A program made the position numbers and the translations under genes. The notes beneath the pieces were generated by a model. It was given only the letters and a program-made list of their open reading frames with translations, did not search any database and was not told where the DNA came from. Below are positions 1-12,454 of a stretch of 64,000 nt of DNA, piece after piece. Positions within the stretch are counted from its first letter, which is position 1. Each line of letters starts with the position of its first letter. The stretch spans positions 13,443 to 77,442 of the forward strand of contig CAVVNM010000001.1 of NCBI GenBank assembly GCA_963749575.1, written 5' to 3'. The DNA comes from JAMXLO01 sp963749575. Lineage in GTDB: Bacteria > Pseudomonadota > Alphaproteobacteria > Acetobacterales > Acetobacteraceae.

Positions 1-1
1 G

Positions 2-856
2 TACAAGGCGCAACTGCAACAGGCGCAGGCACAGCTTCAATTGCAGCAGGCGGCGCTGCTCTACGCGAAGACCGAAGTGGTCCGTTATACGGCGCTGCTC
101 AAACGGGACGCGGCCACTCAGGTCGATGTCGATCACTGGAATTTCGAGCGGGCGAGCGCGGAGGCGAACATCCTGGCGGCGCAGGCGCAGATCGCGCTTG
201 CCCAGCTCAACCTGGGCTATACGGAGGTCAGGGCGCCGTTCGATGGCCAGATGGGCAAGCACCTGATCGATGTGGGCAACGTGGTCGGCGGCAATGGCCA
301 GGAAGCCGCGCTGGCGGACATCACCCAGCTCGATCCGATCTATGTGGTGGCCAATATCAGCTCGCAACAGGCGTTGCAGATTCGCGCCAACCTGGATCAG
401 CGCCGGCTCACGCTGGCCGAGTTGCAGCAGGTGCCGATCGAGGCCGCGCTGGGGGATGAAACCGGCTTTCCTCACCGCGGCACGATCGAATACGTCGCGC
501 CGCAGATCGATGCGGCGACCGGCACGCTGCTGGTCCGCGGTATCATGCACAATCCCGATCGGACGCTGGTACCCGGCATCTTCGTCAAGATCCGCCTGCC
601 GATGGGCAAGACCGTGAAGAGTGCGCTGCTGGTGCCGGACCGCGCGTTGCAGGAGGATCAGGGTGGCCGCTACCTGCTGGTGGTCGAACAGGACGACGTG
701 ATCCGGCAGCGCTATGTCCAGCTTGGCGAACTGACCGGCACTCTGCGGGTCGTCACCAGCGGCCTCAAGCCAGATGATCGCGTGGTGGTCGGCGAGCTCT
801 GGCGCGCGACACCGGGGACCAAGGTGGTGCCGCAACTGACCACCATCGGTGGCTAG
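2..856 (+). CDS. RND efflux membrane-fusion protein, 5' partial
   Basis: Periplasmic adaptor (HlyD/AcrA family) that links an inner-membrane RND pump to an outer-membrane channel. The frame is open from base 2, so the N-terminus (lipoyl and first coiled-coil arm) lies outside the window. What is present starts with an alanine/glutamine-rich heptad coiled coil, then the returning lipoyl half-motif ending in VRAPFDGQMG, then beta-barrel and membrane-proximal domains. The stop is 11 bases before the permease start, so the two form an operon. Substrate cannot be told from sequence. Confidence 0.9.
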   Translation, partial: YKAQLQQAQAQLQLQQAALLYAKTEVVRYTALLKRDAATQVDVDHWNFERASAEANILAAQAQIALAQLNLGYTEVRAPFDGQMGKHLIDVGNVVGGNGQEAALADITQLDPIYVVANISSQQALQIRANLDQRRLTLAELQQVPIEAALGDETGFPHRGTIEYVAPQIDAATGTLLVRGIMHNPDRTLVPGIFVKIRLPMGKTVKSALLVPDRALQEDQGGRYLLVVEQDDVIRQRYVQLGELTGTLRVVTSGLKPDDRVVVGELWRATPGTKVVPQLTTIGG

Positions 857-867
857 GACGCACGCCG

Positions 868-3800
868 ATGATCTCCAAATACTTTATCGAGCACCCCGTC
901 CTCGCGAATGTGCTGGCGATTGTCCTGGTGCTGCTCGGTGCCGTCTCGCTGTTCCGCCTGCCGGTGTCGGAATATCCCAATGTGGTGCCGCCCACCGTTT
1001 CGGTGACGGCAAGCTATCCGGGTGCCAGCGCACAGACTGTGATCGACACGATTGCCTTGCCGATCGAGCAGCAGGTGAACGGCGTCGACCGCATGCTCTA
1101 TATGGAATCGACCAGCGCCTCCGACGGTACCTACAACCTGACAGTGACGTTCGCGATCGGAACCGACCCTGATATCGACCAGGTGCTGGTGCAGAACCGG
1201 GTGCAGCTTGCCCTGGCGTCGTTGCCTGAACCCGTGCAGGCCCAGGGGGTCAGCGTTCAGAAGAAGAACACCGCGATCCTGCAGATCGTCACGCTCGATT
1301 CGCCGGATGGCAAGTACGACAGCCTGTTCATGAGCAACTATGCGACGATCAACCTGACCAATGTGCTGGCGCGACTGCCGGGTGTCGGCAGTGTCAAGGT
1401 GTTTGGCGCGGGCAACTACTCCATGCGCGTCTGGATCGACCCGCAGAAGCTCTATTCATTCGGCCTGGAACCGAAAGACGTCATCAACGCCATCCGCCAG
1501 CAGAGCCAGAACGTGGCGGCCGGGCAGGTCGGCATGCCGCCGGCACCGAACGACACGCAATTCCAGTACACCGTCGATATCCAGTCACGGCTGAACGATC
1601 CAAGCCAATTCGGCGATATCGTGATCAAGGACCAGACCGCGCAGGGCGGCCGGCTGATCTATGTCCGCGATGTTGCGCGCATCGAACTTGGTGCGCAGAC
1701 CTATGCGCAGGATTTCAAGCTGAACGGCAGGCCCGCCGCCGGCATCGCCATCTATCAGACGCCTGAGTCCAACTCGCTGCAGGTCGGCAAGGAGATCGCG
1801 GCAACGATGGCGGCGATGGCGCGCCGCTTCCCGGAGGGATTGCACTATTCCATCCCCTACGACACCACGACGTTCGTTAATGACTCGATCAACGAGGTCT
1901 ACAAGACGCTGTATCAGGCTGGCATCCTGGTGCTGATCGTCATCCTGGTGTTCCTGCAGAACTTCCGCGCCACGCTGGTTCCGGCCACCACGGTGCCGGT
2001 CACCATCATCGGTGCGTTCGCGGCAATGGCGGCGATGGGCTTCACCGTCAACCTGTCCACCCTGTTCGGCATCGTGCTGGCGATCGGCATCGTGGTGGAC
2101 GATGCCATCGTCATCGTGGAGGGCGTATCCAAGTACATCGAGCAGGGCATGTCCGGCCACGACGCGGCCATCAAGGCGATGAACGAACTGTTCGGACCGG
2201 TGGTTGGCATCACGCTGGTGTTGATGAGCGTGTTCCTGCCGGCCGCCTTCGTTCCCGGGCTGACCGGCAACATGTTCGCCCAGTTCGCGCTGGTGATCGC
2301 GGCGACGGCGCTGATCAGCGCGGTGAACGCCGCAACGCTCAAGCCGACGCAATGCGCCATGTGGCTGCGCACTCCGGTGCCCCCGGAACAGCGCAACTTC
2401 TTCTACCGCGGGTTCAACCGGCTCTACGACCCGATGGAGCGCGGCTACGCGGCGTTCATCGGCCGTATGGTGCGCTACAGCGGCGTCATGGTGGTGATCG
2501 CCTTGTTGGTCGCTGGCGCGGGCATCTGGGAACTCGCCCGGCTGCCGACGGCGTTCATCCCGATCGACGACCAGGGCTATCTGATCATGGCGCTGCAGTT
2601 GCCGGAGGGCGCGTCGCTCGGCCGCGCGACAGCGGCGCTGGAGCAGGCCGCCAAGGCGGCGCGCGAGATACCCGGCGTCCAGCAGACGATCGCGCTGTCA
2701 GGGGTCTCCGTGCTCGACAACAGCGCCGATCTCGCCAATGCGGGAACCGGCTGGGTCATGCTCAAGCCGTTCGATGTGCGCCTGAAGGCAGGTGACCAGG
2801 ACCTGCTGACGATCTACCAGCGCCTGCAGAAGGCGGTCGCCTCGCTGCCTGACGGACAAGCGTTCGTGCTGCCGCCGCCGCCGATTCAGGGCATCGGCAA
2901 TGCCGGCGGCTTCCAGATGCAGCTCGAGCTGCTCGGCGGCAGCTTCGACTATCAGAAGCTGAACAATCTGACGCAGGAAATCATCAAGCAGGCCAGCAGC
3001 GATCCCGCACTGGCGAACGTGCTTTCCACGTTCAAGCCCGATGCGCCGCATGTCGCACTGACCGTGGATCGCGCCAGGGCGGAAACCCTGCGGGTGTCCG
3101 TGGGCGACATATTCGCGACACTCACCGACTATGTCGGATCGACCTACGTCAATCAGTTCAACAAGTTCGGTTTGTCGCTACAGGTCTATGTCCAGGCCGA
3201 CTCGCAGTACCGCCTGCATCCGGACGACCTTCTGAATCTACATGTGCGCAGCCAGGACGGGCAGATGGTGCCGATCGGCGCGGTTGCCCACCTCAGCCCG
3301 GTGGTCGCGCCGCCGCTGATCACGCTGTACAATCTCTACCCGTCGGCCACGATCGTCGGCGGCCCCGCGCGCGGCTTCAGCTCGGGCCAGGCAATCGCCG
3401 CGATGGAGCAGATCGCCAGACGGGTTCTGCCGAGCGACGTCAGCTTCGAATGGACGGCTATGTCGTACCAGGAGAAGATCACCGGCAATCAGCTCTACTA
3501 TGTGTTCGGCCTGTCGGTGCTGCTGGTCTATCTCTGCCTGGCCGGTCAGTACGAGAGCTGGATCCTGCCGTTGGCCGTGCTGTCAGCGGTGCCGCTGGCG
3601 CTGCTCGGACCGGTCATCGCCCTCACCAGCCTTGGCGCCGCCAACAACCTCTACACCCAGATCGGCCTGATGCTGCTGATCGCGCTGTCCGCCAAGAACG
3701 GCATCCTGATCGTCGAGGTCGCGCGCGAGCGGCGGATGGTCGACGGTCTGTCCATCCTGGAATCGGCGGTGGAGGCATCGCGGACCAGGTTCCGGCCGAT

Positions 3801-4059
3801 TCTGATGACATCGTTCGCCTTCATCCTGGGCGTGCTGCCACTGGTTCTCGCGACCGGCGCGGGCGCCAACGCCAGGAAATCACTCGGCATCAGCGTGTTC
3901 AGCGGCATGATCGCTTCGACCTGCCTCGCCGTATTGTTCGTGCCATCGTTCTTCGCCGTGCTGCAGCGGTTCGAAGAATGGCGGAGGCGCCGGAAGCAGC
4001 CGACCGTCCACGACAGTATCGGTCCCGGGAAGCTGCCGGTAGCCGGCGAGTCCCGGTAA
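868..4059 (+). CDS. RND multidrug efflux permease (HAE1/AcrB-MexF type)
   Basis: Proton-driven inner-membrane exporter, 1063 aa, the normal length for AcrB-like pumps. It has the N-terminal TM1, two large periplasmic loops and twelve expected membrane segments. The proton-relay residues are present: an Asp-Asp pair at about 411-412 in VVDDAIVIVEG (TM4) and Lys at about 943 in ALSAKNGILIVE (TM10). The C-terminus is a short basic tail. It follows its fusion protein directly and converges on the next gene with a 9-base gap. No outer-membrane component is visible downstream. Confidence 0.96.
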   Translation: MISKYFIEHPVLANVLAIVLVLLGAVSLFRLPVSEYPNVVPPTVSVTASYPGASAQTVIDTIALPIEQQVNGVDRMLYMESTSASDGTYNLTVTFAIGTDPDIDQVLVQNRVQLALASLPEPVQAQGVSVQKKNTAILQIVTLDSPDGKYDSLFMSNYATINLTNVLARLPGVGSVKVFGAGNYSMRVWIDPQKLYSFGLEPKDVINAIRQQSQNVAAGQVGMPPAPNDTQFQYTVDIQSRLNDPSQFGDIVIKDQTAQGGRLIYVRDVARIELGAQTYAQDFKLNGRPAAGIAIYQTPESNSLQVGKEIAATMAAMARRFPEGLHYSIPYDTTTFVNDSINEVYKTLYQAGILVLIVILVFLQNFRATLVPATTVPVTIIGAFAAMAAMGFTVNLSTLFGIVLAIGIVVDDAIVIVEGVSKYIEQGMSGHDAAIKAMNELFGPVVGITLVLMSVFLPAAFVPGLTGNMFAQFALVIAATALISAVNAATLKPTQCAMWLRTPVPPEQRNFFYRGFNRLYDPMERGYAAFIGRMVRYSGVMVVIALLVAGAGIWELARLPTAFIPIDDQGYLIMALQLPEGASLGRATAALEQAAKAAREIPGVQQTIALSGVSVLDNSADLANAGTGWVMLKPFDVRLKAGDQDLLTIYQRLQKAVASLPDGQAFVLPPPPIQGIGNAGGFQMQLELLGGSFDYQKLNNLTQEIIKQASSDPALANVLSTFKPDAPHVALTVDRARAETLRVSVGDIFATLTDYVGSTYVNQFNKFGLSLQVYVQADSQYRLHPDDLLNLHVRSQDGQMVPIGAVAHLSPVVAPPLITLYNLYPSATIVGGPARGFSSGQAIAAMEQIARRVLPSDVSFEWTAMSYQEKITGNQLYYVFGLSVLLVYLCLAGQYESWILPLAVLSAVPLALLGPVIALTSLGAANNLYTQIGLMLLIALSAKNGILIVEVARERRMVDGLSILESAVEASRTRFRPILMTSFAFILGVLPLVLATGAGANARKSLGISVFSGMIASTCLAVLFVPSFFAVLQRFEEWRRRRKQPTVHDSIGPGKLPVAGESR

Positions 4060-4068
4060 CTCGCTCGC

Positions 4069-4827
4069 CTATTCCGGCAGCACCTGGATCGCGTCGCCCA
4101 CCGCGAACCGGCCACCCTCTACCACCTCGGCATGCACGCCAAGTTCGACGTGGCCGTACAGTTGGCGCAGCTCCTCCAGCGGATCGACGTCACGCTCCGC
4201 CGTCTCCGGATTGACCTGGGTCGCCGCGCAGCGAGTGACTGGCCTGGTCACCCGCAGCACCGCGCCGCCGACCTGGATCTGCTGACCGACCCAGCCACGC
4301 TCGCTCCACGCGGGTGCGCCGCTGAACCAGACATTGCCGCGGAAGCGCCGTCGGTGCCGGCGCGCGCCCACCTTCGCCTCGTAGTCGCGCAGGCTGGCGA
4401 GGTTGATCAGGCTGAGCACCTTTTGGCGCTGGTCGCAGAAGCTGTGGCCCGGTACGTGGTGGAAGCGGGGCGTGCCGCGCGCATCTTCGCCGAGGTAGCC
4501 GGTCAGGAAGGCGGCGATTCGCTCGCGCCCCGCCTCGGTCAGCGCATTCTCCACCACCGCCGAACCGTCGGGGGCACGGATCGCCAGCATGCCGTTGCGC
4601 GGCTCGAAAAACGAGAACAGCGCGGCGATGCGGGCGTTCTTCATCTGGCACATGAAGTTTGTCTTCTGCTGCCAGTGCGGCTGGGCGGGATCGAACCCGG
4701 AATCCCCCTGGGCCAGGGCGAAGGCGCGGTCCCACGGGATGCAGCCGCCCTCCTCCACTTCGGCCGCCTCCAGTGCTTCGGCGGTCAGACCCTTCACCGG
4801 ATAGCGGTACAGGTATTCGATGCGCAT
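4069..4827 (-). CDS. MOSC domain-containing protein
   Basis: Predicted molybdenum-cofactor sulfurase C-terminal (MOSC) protein, 252 aa, with an N-terminal MOSC beta-barrel (starts MRIEYLYRYPVKGL) and a MOSC domain. The family cysteine is about residue 200 in RCAATQVNPETAERD, where the Cys is expected to bind sulfur or molybdenum cofactor. I chose ATG at 4827 because GAGGG sits about 8 bases upstream; a longer in-frame start at 4878 would add 17 basic residues without similarity to the family. Substrate is unknown; related proteins include YiiM/YcbX-like reductase partners. Confidence 0.88.
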   Translation of the reverse strand: MRIEYLYRYPVKGLTAEALEAAEVEEGGCIPWDRAFALAQGDSGFDPAQPHWQQKTNFMCQMKNARIAALFSFFEPRNGMLAIRAPDGSAVVENALTEAGRERIAAFLTGYLGEDARGTPRFHHVPGHSFCDQRQKVLSLINLASLRDYEAKVGARRHRRRFRGNVWFSGAPAWSERGWVGQQIQVGGAVLRVTRPVTRCAATQVNPETAERDVDPLEELRQLYGHVELGVHAEVVEGGRFAVGDAIQVLPE

Positions 4828-4946
4828 CGTGCGGTCCCTCTTGCGTCTCAGTTTGCCTGGACCCACCTGGATTGCCAAAGGGTCATGTTTCCGTTGCCTG
4901 ATGAGGGATGGGATGAGACCGGTCGCCTACGAACAGGGACACAGAG

Positions 4947-7526
<2,580 letters not shown>

Positions 7527-7542
7527 CCCGGGCGTATGTTTG

Positions 7543-7637
7543 TGGGGTTTCGCAGCGCTCAACCCAAGCAATGAGCGGGCACCGGGTCGGACGTGGCGTG
7601 GCGACGACGTAGGATGGGTCGAGTGCAGCGAAACCCA
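7543..7637. repeat. Imperfect palindromic repeat between clpB and acetyltransferase gene
   Basis: Left arm 7543-7566 (starts TGGGGTTTCGCAGCG) and right arm 7615-7637 (ends GCAGCGAAACCCA) are near-complementary. The right arm with its flank GTAGGATGGGTCGAG resembles a dispersed bacterial intergenic repeat that I recall in many proteobacteria. It sits just after clpB and could fold as a transcript-end hairpin. Confidence 0.65.
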
Positions 7638-7720
7638 CTGACGTTGCGTCACGCCACTATTGCCAGTTGCTGGGGAATAACGGAGACCGAGTAGACTCGC
7701 CGCGGCCAAGGGCTCGGGCT

Positions 7721-8257
7721 CTACCTGCCCGTAGGCGGTGGCTCGCTCGCTCCCGGGCCAAGCGGGCGCACCATCAACACCGAGTCGAGCCAGCGTTCGT
7801 GCTTCCAGCCGATCGCCGGAAGCAGTCCAGCATGGCGGAAGCCGCAACCTTCGTGCAAGCGGATCGAGGCGTGGTTGGCCGAGTCACCGATCACCGCCAC
7901 CATCAATCGGAACCCAGCCTGCTCGCAGCGCTCGATCAGCCGCGGCAACAGTGCGCGGCCGATCCCTTCGCCCTGGCGATCAGGCGCAACATACACCGAG
8001 TTCTCTACCGCGAAGCGATAGCCGGGGCGCGGACGATACGTGCCGGCGTGGCTATATCCTACGACCCGCCCCGTCGCATCCTTCGCCACCAGGTAGGGAA
8101 AGCCCGCGCTCAGCAGTGCGTCACGGCGCCGCGCAACTTCGACTGCGTCGGGCGGATCGGTCTCGAAGCTCGCGTTTCCGTGGCGCACCGAATGGCCATA
8201 GATCGCCGTGATGGCGGGTACATCTTCAAGCCGACTGTCGCGGATAAGAAATGGCAT
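7721..8257 (-). CDS. GNAT N-acetyltransferase (phosphinothricin/methionine sulfoximine acetyltransferase-like)
   Basis: 178 aa GNAT-fold enzyme transferring acetyl from acetyl-CoA to an amine. The acetyl-CoA loop is visible as RQGEGIGRALLPRLIE (Q/R-x-x-G-x-G/A). The N-terminus IRDSRLEDVPAITAIYGHSV and the C-terminal GFRHAGLLPAIGWKHERWLDSVLM are typical of the Pat/MnaT/YncA group, which acetylates phosphinothricin, methionine sulfoximine or methionine sulfone. ATG at 8257 has GGGAGG about 11 bases upstream; longer in-frame starts have no family similarity. It is divergent from the molybdopterin enzyme gene. Confidence 0.9.
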   Translation of the reverse strand: MPFLIRDSRLEDVPAITAIYGHSVRHGNASFETDPPDAVEVARRRDALLSAGFPYLVAKDATGRVVGYSHAGTYRPRPGYRFAVENSVYVAPDRQGEGIGRALLPRLIERCEQAGFRLMVAVIGDSANHASIRLHEGCGFRHAGLLPAIGWKHERWLDSVLMVRPLGPGASEPPPTGR

Positions 8258-8393
8258 GTGCGAACGGTCGCCTCCCAGGAGCTTCCCGGCAAGCGACAAT
8301 TCGGCACAATGGTCTGGCTCATTGCTGCCGACATGGCCTATCACGGCGGCATGGCCCGACCTACCGTCGGCGCCATACCGGTGGAGGCGAGGC

Positions 8394-10412
8394 GTGGAAA
8401 CCGTTCGCGTGGTCTGTGCGCATGATTGTCCCGACATGTGTTCGTTGCTTGCGCATGTGCAGGACGGCCGCGTCATGCGCATCGAGGGCGATCCCGACCA
8501 GCCGTTCACCGCCGGCTTTGCCTGCGCCAAGGTGAACCGCGACGCCGAACTGGTGCACTCCCCCGAACGTCTGGCCACGCCGCTGCGTCGCACTGGGGCG
8601 AAGGGCGAGGGCAGGTTCACACCGATCACCTGGGACGAGGCGCTCGACGAAATCACCGCGCGCTGGAAGTCCATTATCGCCGAAGCAGGCCCCCTGGCGT
8701 TGCTCGGCTACTGCTACAGCTCGCACCAGGGCCTGATGAATCGCGGTCTGCCCAACGGGCTGTTCCATGCGATGGGTACCAGCCGGCTGTGGGCCGGCAC
8801 GGTGTGCGACAGTTGCATGGAGGCGGCGTGGGAGGCGACTGTCGGCCCGATCGGCGGCGCCGATCCGGAATTGGTGGTCGAGTCCGACCTGGTGATCTGC
8901 TGGGGCGCCGACCTGTTCGCCACCAACGTGCACTTCTGGGCCAAGCTCGAGGCGGTGCGCCGACGCGGCGTTCCGTTCGTGGTGATCGATCCACGCCGCA
9001 CGCGGTCGGCGCAGAATGCCGACTGGCACATCCCGATCCGCATCGGCACTGATGCTGCGCTCGCTCTCGGCATTATGCATGTGCTGGTGCGCGACAATCT
9101 GTGCGACCGCGACTACATCGCGCGGGACACGCTGGGCTTCGACCGCGTTGAACGCGACGTGCTGCCGCGCTTCGCTCCCGACCAGGTCGCATCGATCACC
9201 GGCGTGACGGCCGCCGACGTGGAGCGATTGGCCGCGATGTACGGCGCTGCGAGGAAGTCGTTGATTCGCCTTGGCTGGGGCATGACGCGCGTCACCCACG
9301 GTGGCCAGGCGCTGCGCACCGTCGCACTGCTGCCCGGCGTCACCGGCGCTTATGGCCGCTATGGCGGCGGCGCGGTAAACGGAACCAACGCGTCGTTCGA
9401 CCTCAACTACAACGCGGTGCGCAAGCCGTCAGGTCCCGCCGCGACACGCACGATCAATCACAACCGTCTGGGCGAAGCGCTGCTCGAGCTGGACGATCCG
9501 CCGATCCGCGCACTGTTTGTCGCCGCCAACAATCCGGCGGTCACCTGCCCCGATACGGCGAAGACGCGGCGTGGTCTGGCGCGCGACGATCTGTTCACGG
9601 TTGTGCACGACCCGTTTCTGACCATGACGGCGCGCTATGCGGATATCGTGCTGCCGGCGACGACGTATCTCGAGACCGAGGATTTTTTCCGTGCCTATGG
9701 CACCTACTACATGCAGTATTCCCCGCGCGCGGTGGCGCCTCTGAACGAGGCGTGGTCGAACCTGAAACTGGCGCAGGAGCTGGCGGCACGGATGGGCGTG
9801 ACCGATCCGGTGTTCCGCATGTCGCAGCCGGAGATCCTGCGCGAGCTGTTCCGCGGCGCGAAAGGCGCGGTTGCGGCGTTCGATCCGGATAAGCTGCGCG
9901 ATGCGGGTCCGGTCTCGATTGCGACGAAGGCTGGCCAGCAGTTTCGCACGCCGTCGGGCAAGCTGGAATTCTATTCCGCGACGCTTGCCGCCCAGGGACT
10001 ACTGCCGATGCCGGACTGGCAGCCCGATCCGATCGAAGCGACGCAAGGTGCGCAGTGGCCGCTGCGGCTGCTGACCGGGCCGGGATATTTCCTGAGCCAC
10101 ACTGCGTTTGCCGGTGTCGCCTTTCTGCGCCGGCGTGAGGGCACGCCGTATTGCGTGCTGCATCCCACCGACGCGGGTGCGCGCAACTTGTGCGAGGGTG
10201 ATCGCGTGCGGCTGGTGAACGATCGCGGGACGGTCGGGCTGACATTGCACGTACGGGACGAGATTCAACCGGGCGTGGTGCTGGTGCCGGGTCAGCGCGC
10301 GGACGATGAGACGGTGAACGGCACGGTCAACATGCTGTGCTCGGATGCGTACACCGACATGGGCGAAGGTGCCACCTATCAAAGCACCTGGCTGGACGTG
10401 CGCCCCTGGTAG
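8394..10412 (+). CDS. Molybdopterin-dependent oxidoreductase, DMSO reductase superfamily
   Basis: 672 aa catalytic-type subunit carrying bis-MGD and one [4Fe-4S] cluster. Cluster cysteines are Cys8, Cys12 and Cys16 in CAHDCPDMC plus Cys44 in GFACAKVNRD. A cysteine-rich active-site stretch VCDSCMEAAW follows near 140. The C-terminal molydopterin dinucleotide-binding domain begins around 580 (PLRLLTGPGYFLSHT). I chose GTG at 8394 because GGAGG lies six bases upstream; the open frame continues further 5' without similarity. No twin-arginine signal, so it is probably cytoplasmic. Substrate unknown; this subgroup is often loosely called formate dehydrogenase or thiosulfate reductase. Confidence 0.9.
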   Translation: METVRVVCAHDCPDMCSLLAHVQDGRVMRIEGDPDQPFTAGFACAKVNRDAELVHSPERLATPLRRTGAKGEGRFTPITWDEALDEITARWKSIIAEAGPLALLGYCYSSHQGLMNRGLPNGLFHAMGTSRLWAGTVCDSCMEAAWEATVGPIGGADPELVVESDLVICWGADLFATNVHFWAKLEAVRRRGVPFVVIDPRRTRSAQNADWHIPIRIGTDAALALGIMHVLVRDNLCDRDYIARDTLGFDRVERDVLPRFAPDQVASITGVTAADVERLAAMYGAARKSLIRLGWGMTRVTHGGQALRTVALLPGVTGAYGRYGGGAVNGTNASFDLNYNAVRKPSGPAATRTINHNRLGEALLELDDPPIRALFVAANNPAVTCPDTAKTRRGLARDDLFTVVHDPFLTMTARYADIVLPATTYLETEDFFRAYGTYYMQYSPRAVAPLNEAWSNLKLAQELAARMGVTDPVFRMSQPEILRELFRGAKGAVAAFDPDKLRDAGPVSIATKAGQQFRTPSGKLEFYSATLAAQGLLPMPDWQPDPIEATQGAQWPLRLLTGPGYFLSHTAFAGVAFLRRREGTPYCVLHPTDAGARNLCEGDRVRLVNDRGTVGLTLHVRDEIQPGVVLVPGQRADDETVNGTVNMLCSDAYTDMGEGATYQSTWLDVRPW

Positions 10413-10446
10413 TGCACAATCGGCCGCGCGGGTAAAGGAGCGGCCG

Positions 10447-11235
10447 ATGCCGGAGCAACTGGTCGAGTACGCGTGCAGCGAGCAGATCGCGACAATCACG
10501 CTGAACCGGCCGGACAAGCTGAACGCAGTCAACGACGACATGGTGCGGCAGATTGCCGCCGCGCTGAAGCAATTAGACACCGACGATGACGCGCGTATCG
10601 CCATTCTGTGTGGCCGCGGCCGCGCATTCTCCAGCGGCGCCGATGTGCAACAACGGCAGTTGCGCTCGCGCGAGGAGTTCGAGCGCTACGGCGGCGCGCA
10701 GGCACCCGATGCGTCGAGCCACGACCTGTTGTTGCGTTCGGTGAACTGGAAGCCGGTGATGGCGGCGGTTCATGGCTATGTACTCGGCCTCGCGCTCGGG
10801 CTGATACTGGAGTGCGATCTTATCGTTGCCGAGGCAGGCACGCAGTTCCAGGTTACCGAGACGCCACGCGGGCTGTCGGGTGCGAAATACTGGGCGTTGC
10901 TGAACTTCCGGGGCGGCGGCGCATTTGCCAACGACGTCGCCTTGACAGGGCGCTTCTTCAACGCAGAGGAGGCGCGCGCCGCCAACGTCATTGAGCGCGT
11001 CGCACCGCAGGGCGCACTGATGGCAACCGCGCGCGCGATGGCGGCCGAGGTGGCGAAGAACCCGCCGCTTGGCGTGCGCTCCACCATCCGCGCGCGGCGC
11101 TACTATCTCGAGCAGTTGTCGCGCGAAGTGCTACTGCAGGTGAACCTCGCGAAGCTGCACCTGACCGAGGATTTTTCCGAATCCGCCCGCGCGTTCGCCG
11201 AGAAGCGTCCGGCCGGCCCGTTCAAGGGACGCTGA
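10447..11235 (+). CDS. Enoyl-CoA hydratase/isomerase family protein
   Basis: 262 aa crotonase-fold enzyme acting on acyl-CoA thioesters. The N-terminus IATITLNRPDKLNAVNDDM and the oxyanion-hole segment GRGRAFSSGADVQ are typical. The second oxyanion segment reads AAVHGYVLGLALGLILECD, lacking the usual GGG run and the first catalytic Glu position of classical hydratases, so it may be an isomerase, hydrolase or degraded-specificity member. AAGGAG lies six bases before the ATG. It follows the molybdopterin enzyme by 34 bases on the same strand, which suggests co-transcription. Confidence 0.9.
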   Translation: MPEQLVEYACSEQIATITLNRPDKLNAVNDDMVRQIAAALKQLDTDDDARIAILCGRGRAFSSGADVQQRQLRSREEFERYGGAQAPDASSHDLLLRSVNWKPVMAAVHGYVLGLALGLILECDLIVAEAGTQFQVTETPRGLSGAKYWALLNFRGGGAFANDVALTGRFFNAEEARAANVIERVAPQGALMATARAMAAEVAKNPPLGVRSTIRARRYYLEQLSREVLLQVNLAKLHLTEDFSESARAFAEKRPAGPFKGR

Positions 11236-11270
11236 ATGCGCTATAGTCGCCGCATGGACAGGAGCAGACC

Positions 11271-12440
11271 ATGACCTCGCCGATCGACCACGTCCGCCGC
11301 TATCACGCCGAACTCACCGCGATCCGGCAGGACATCCATGCCAATCCGGAACTGGGTCTGGAAGAACATCGCACCGCCGATCTGGTGGCGCGCAAGCTGG
11401 AGGAATGGGGCATAGAGGTGCACCGCTCGGTCGGCGGCACCGGCGTGGTAGGCGTGCTGCGCTCGGGCAATGGCGAGGCCACGATCGGCTTGCGCGCCGA
11501 CATGGACGCGCTGCCGATCGTCGAGGCCAACGACATCCCATATCGCAGCCGCAACCAGGGCAAGATGCACGCCTGCGGCCATGACGGCCACACAACGATG
11601 CTGCTTGGTGCTGCGCGCTACCTGGCGGAGACGCGCGACTTCAACGGCACGGTGAACTTCATTTTCCAGCCGGGTGAGGAAGGCGTCGGTGGTGCGCTTG
11701 CCATGTTGCAGGATGATCTGTTCCAGCGCTTTCCGTGCAACGCGGTCTACGGCATGCACAACCGGCCCGGCATGCCGGTCGGCAAATACGGCATCGCGCC
11801 AGGCACTGCCATGGCGGGTGGCGGATTCTTCGATATCGCCATCACCGGCAAGGGAGCGCATGGCGCCCGGCCAGAAGAATCGATCGATCCGGTGCTCGTG
11901 GCCTGCCACATCGGCGCGGCACTGCAATCGATCATAGCCCGGAACATATCGCCGCGCGAGACGGCGATACTCAGTGTCACGCGCATTCTTTCCGGCGACG
12001 CCTACAATGTCATCCCACAGACCGCGACCCTCGGCGGCACGGTGCGGACGATGAAGCGTGAGACGATGACGCTGATCGAGCAGAGCATGCAGCGCGTCGT
12101 CACCGGCGTGGCATCAGCGTTCGGCGCGACGGCGGAGCTGGATTTCCGGCTGATCTTCGCGCCGCTGGTCAACCACGAAGCGGAGTTCGTCGCGATCGCC
12201 GATGCTGCGGCGGAGTTGGTCGGCGATGCCAACGTGAACCGCACTCAGGCACCGGCGCCGGCATCCGAGGACTTCGCATTCATGTTGGAACAGGTACCGG
12301 GCGCATATATCAATCTTGGCAACGGCGATTGTGCGCCGGTGCATAATCACCACTACAACTTCAATGACGAGGCGATTCCGTTTGGTTCGGCGCTGTATGC
12401 CCGACTGGTCGAGCGGCAGTTGCCACGCGGCACTGAATAA
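11271..12440 (+). CDS. M20 family metal-dependent amidohydrolase (hippurate hydrolase/aminoacylase-like)
   Basis: 389 aa, the normal length for M20D amidohydrolases that cleave N-acyl amino acids or related amides. Metal-site motifs are MHACGHDGHTTMLLGAARYL (Cys/His ligands), QPGEEGVGGA (Glu general base and ligand) and YGMHNRPG. The dimerisation lid is in the middle, with ISPRETAILSVTRI typical of the group. GGAGCAG lies just before the ATG. It is the third gene of a four- or five-gene co-directional run. Confidence 0.93.
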   Translation: MTSPIDHVRRYHAELTAIRQDIHANPELGLEEHRTADLVARKLEEWGIEVHRSVGGTGVVGVLRSGNGEATIGLRADMDALPIVEANDIPYRSRNQGKMHACGHDGHTTMLLGAARYLAETRDFNGTVNFIFQPGEEGVGGALAMLQDDLFQRFPCNAVYGMHNRPGMPVGKYGIAPGTAMAGGGFFDIAITGKGAHGARPEESIDPVLVACHIGAALQSIIARNISPRETAILSVTRILSGDAYNVIPQTATLGGTVRTMKRETMTLIEQSMQRVVTGVASAFGATAELDFRLIFAPLVNHEAEFVAIADAAAELVGDANVNRTQAPAPASEDFAFMLEQVPGAYINLGNGDCAPVHNHHYNFNDEAIPFGSALYARLVERQLPRGTE

Positions 12441-12454
12441 GCAAGGAGGCTAGT

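Noticed and set aside
1585..2396. Long open frames opposite the RND permease
   Set aside because: They are Arg/His/Asp-rich antisense frames typical of high-GC DNA and lie entirely inside a gene with clear family motifs.
4680..4705. TCGAACCC-like string resembling a tRNA T-arm
   Set aside because: It is inside the MOSC gene and no cloverleaf can be drawn around it.
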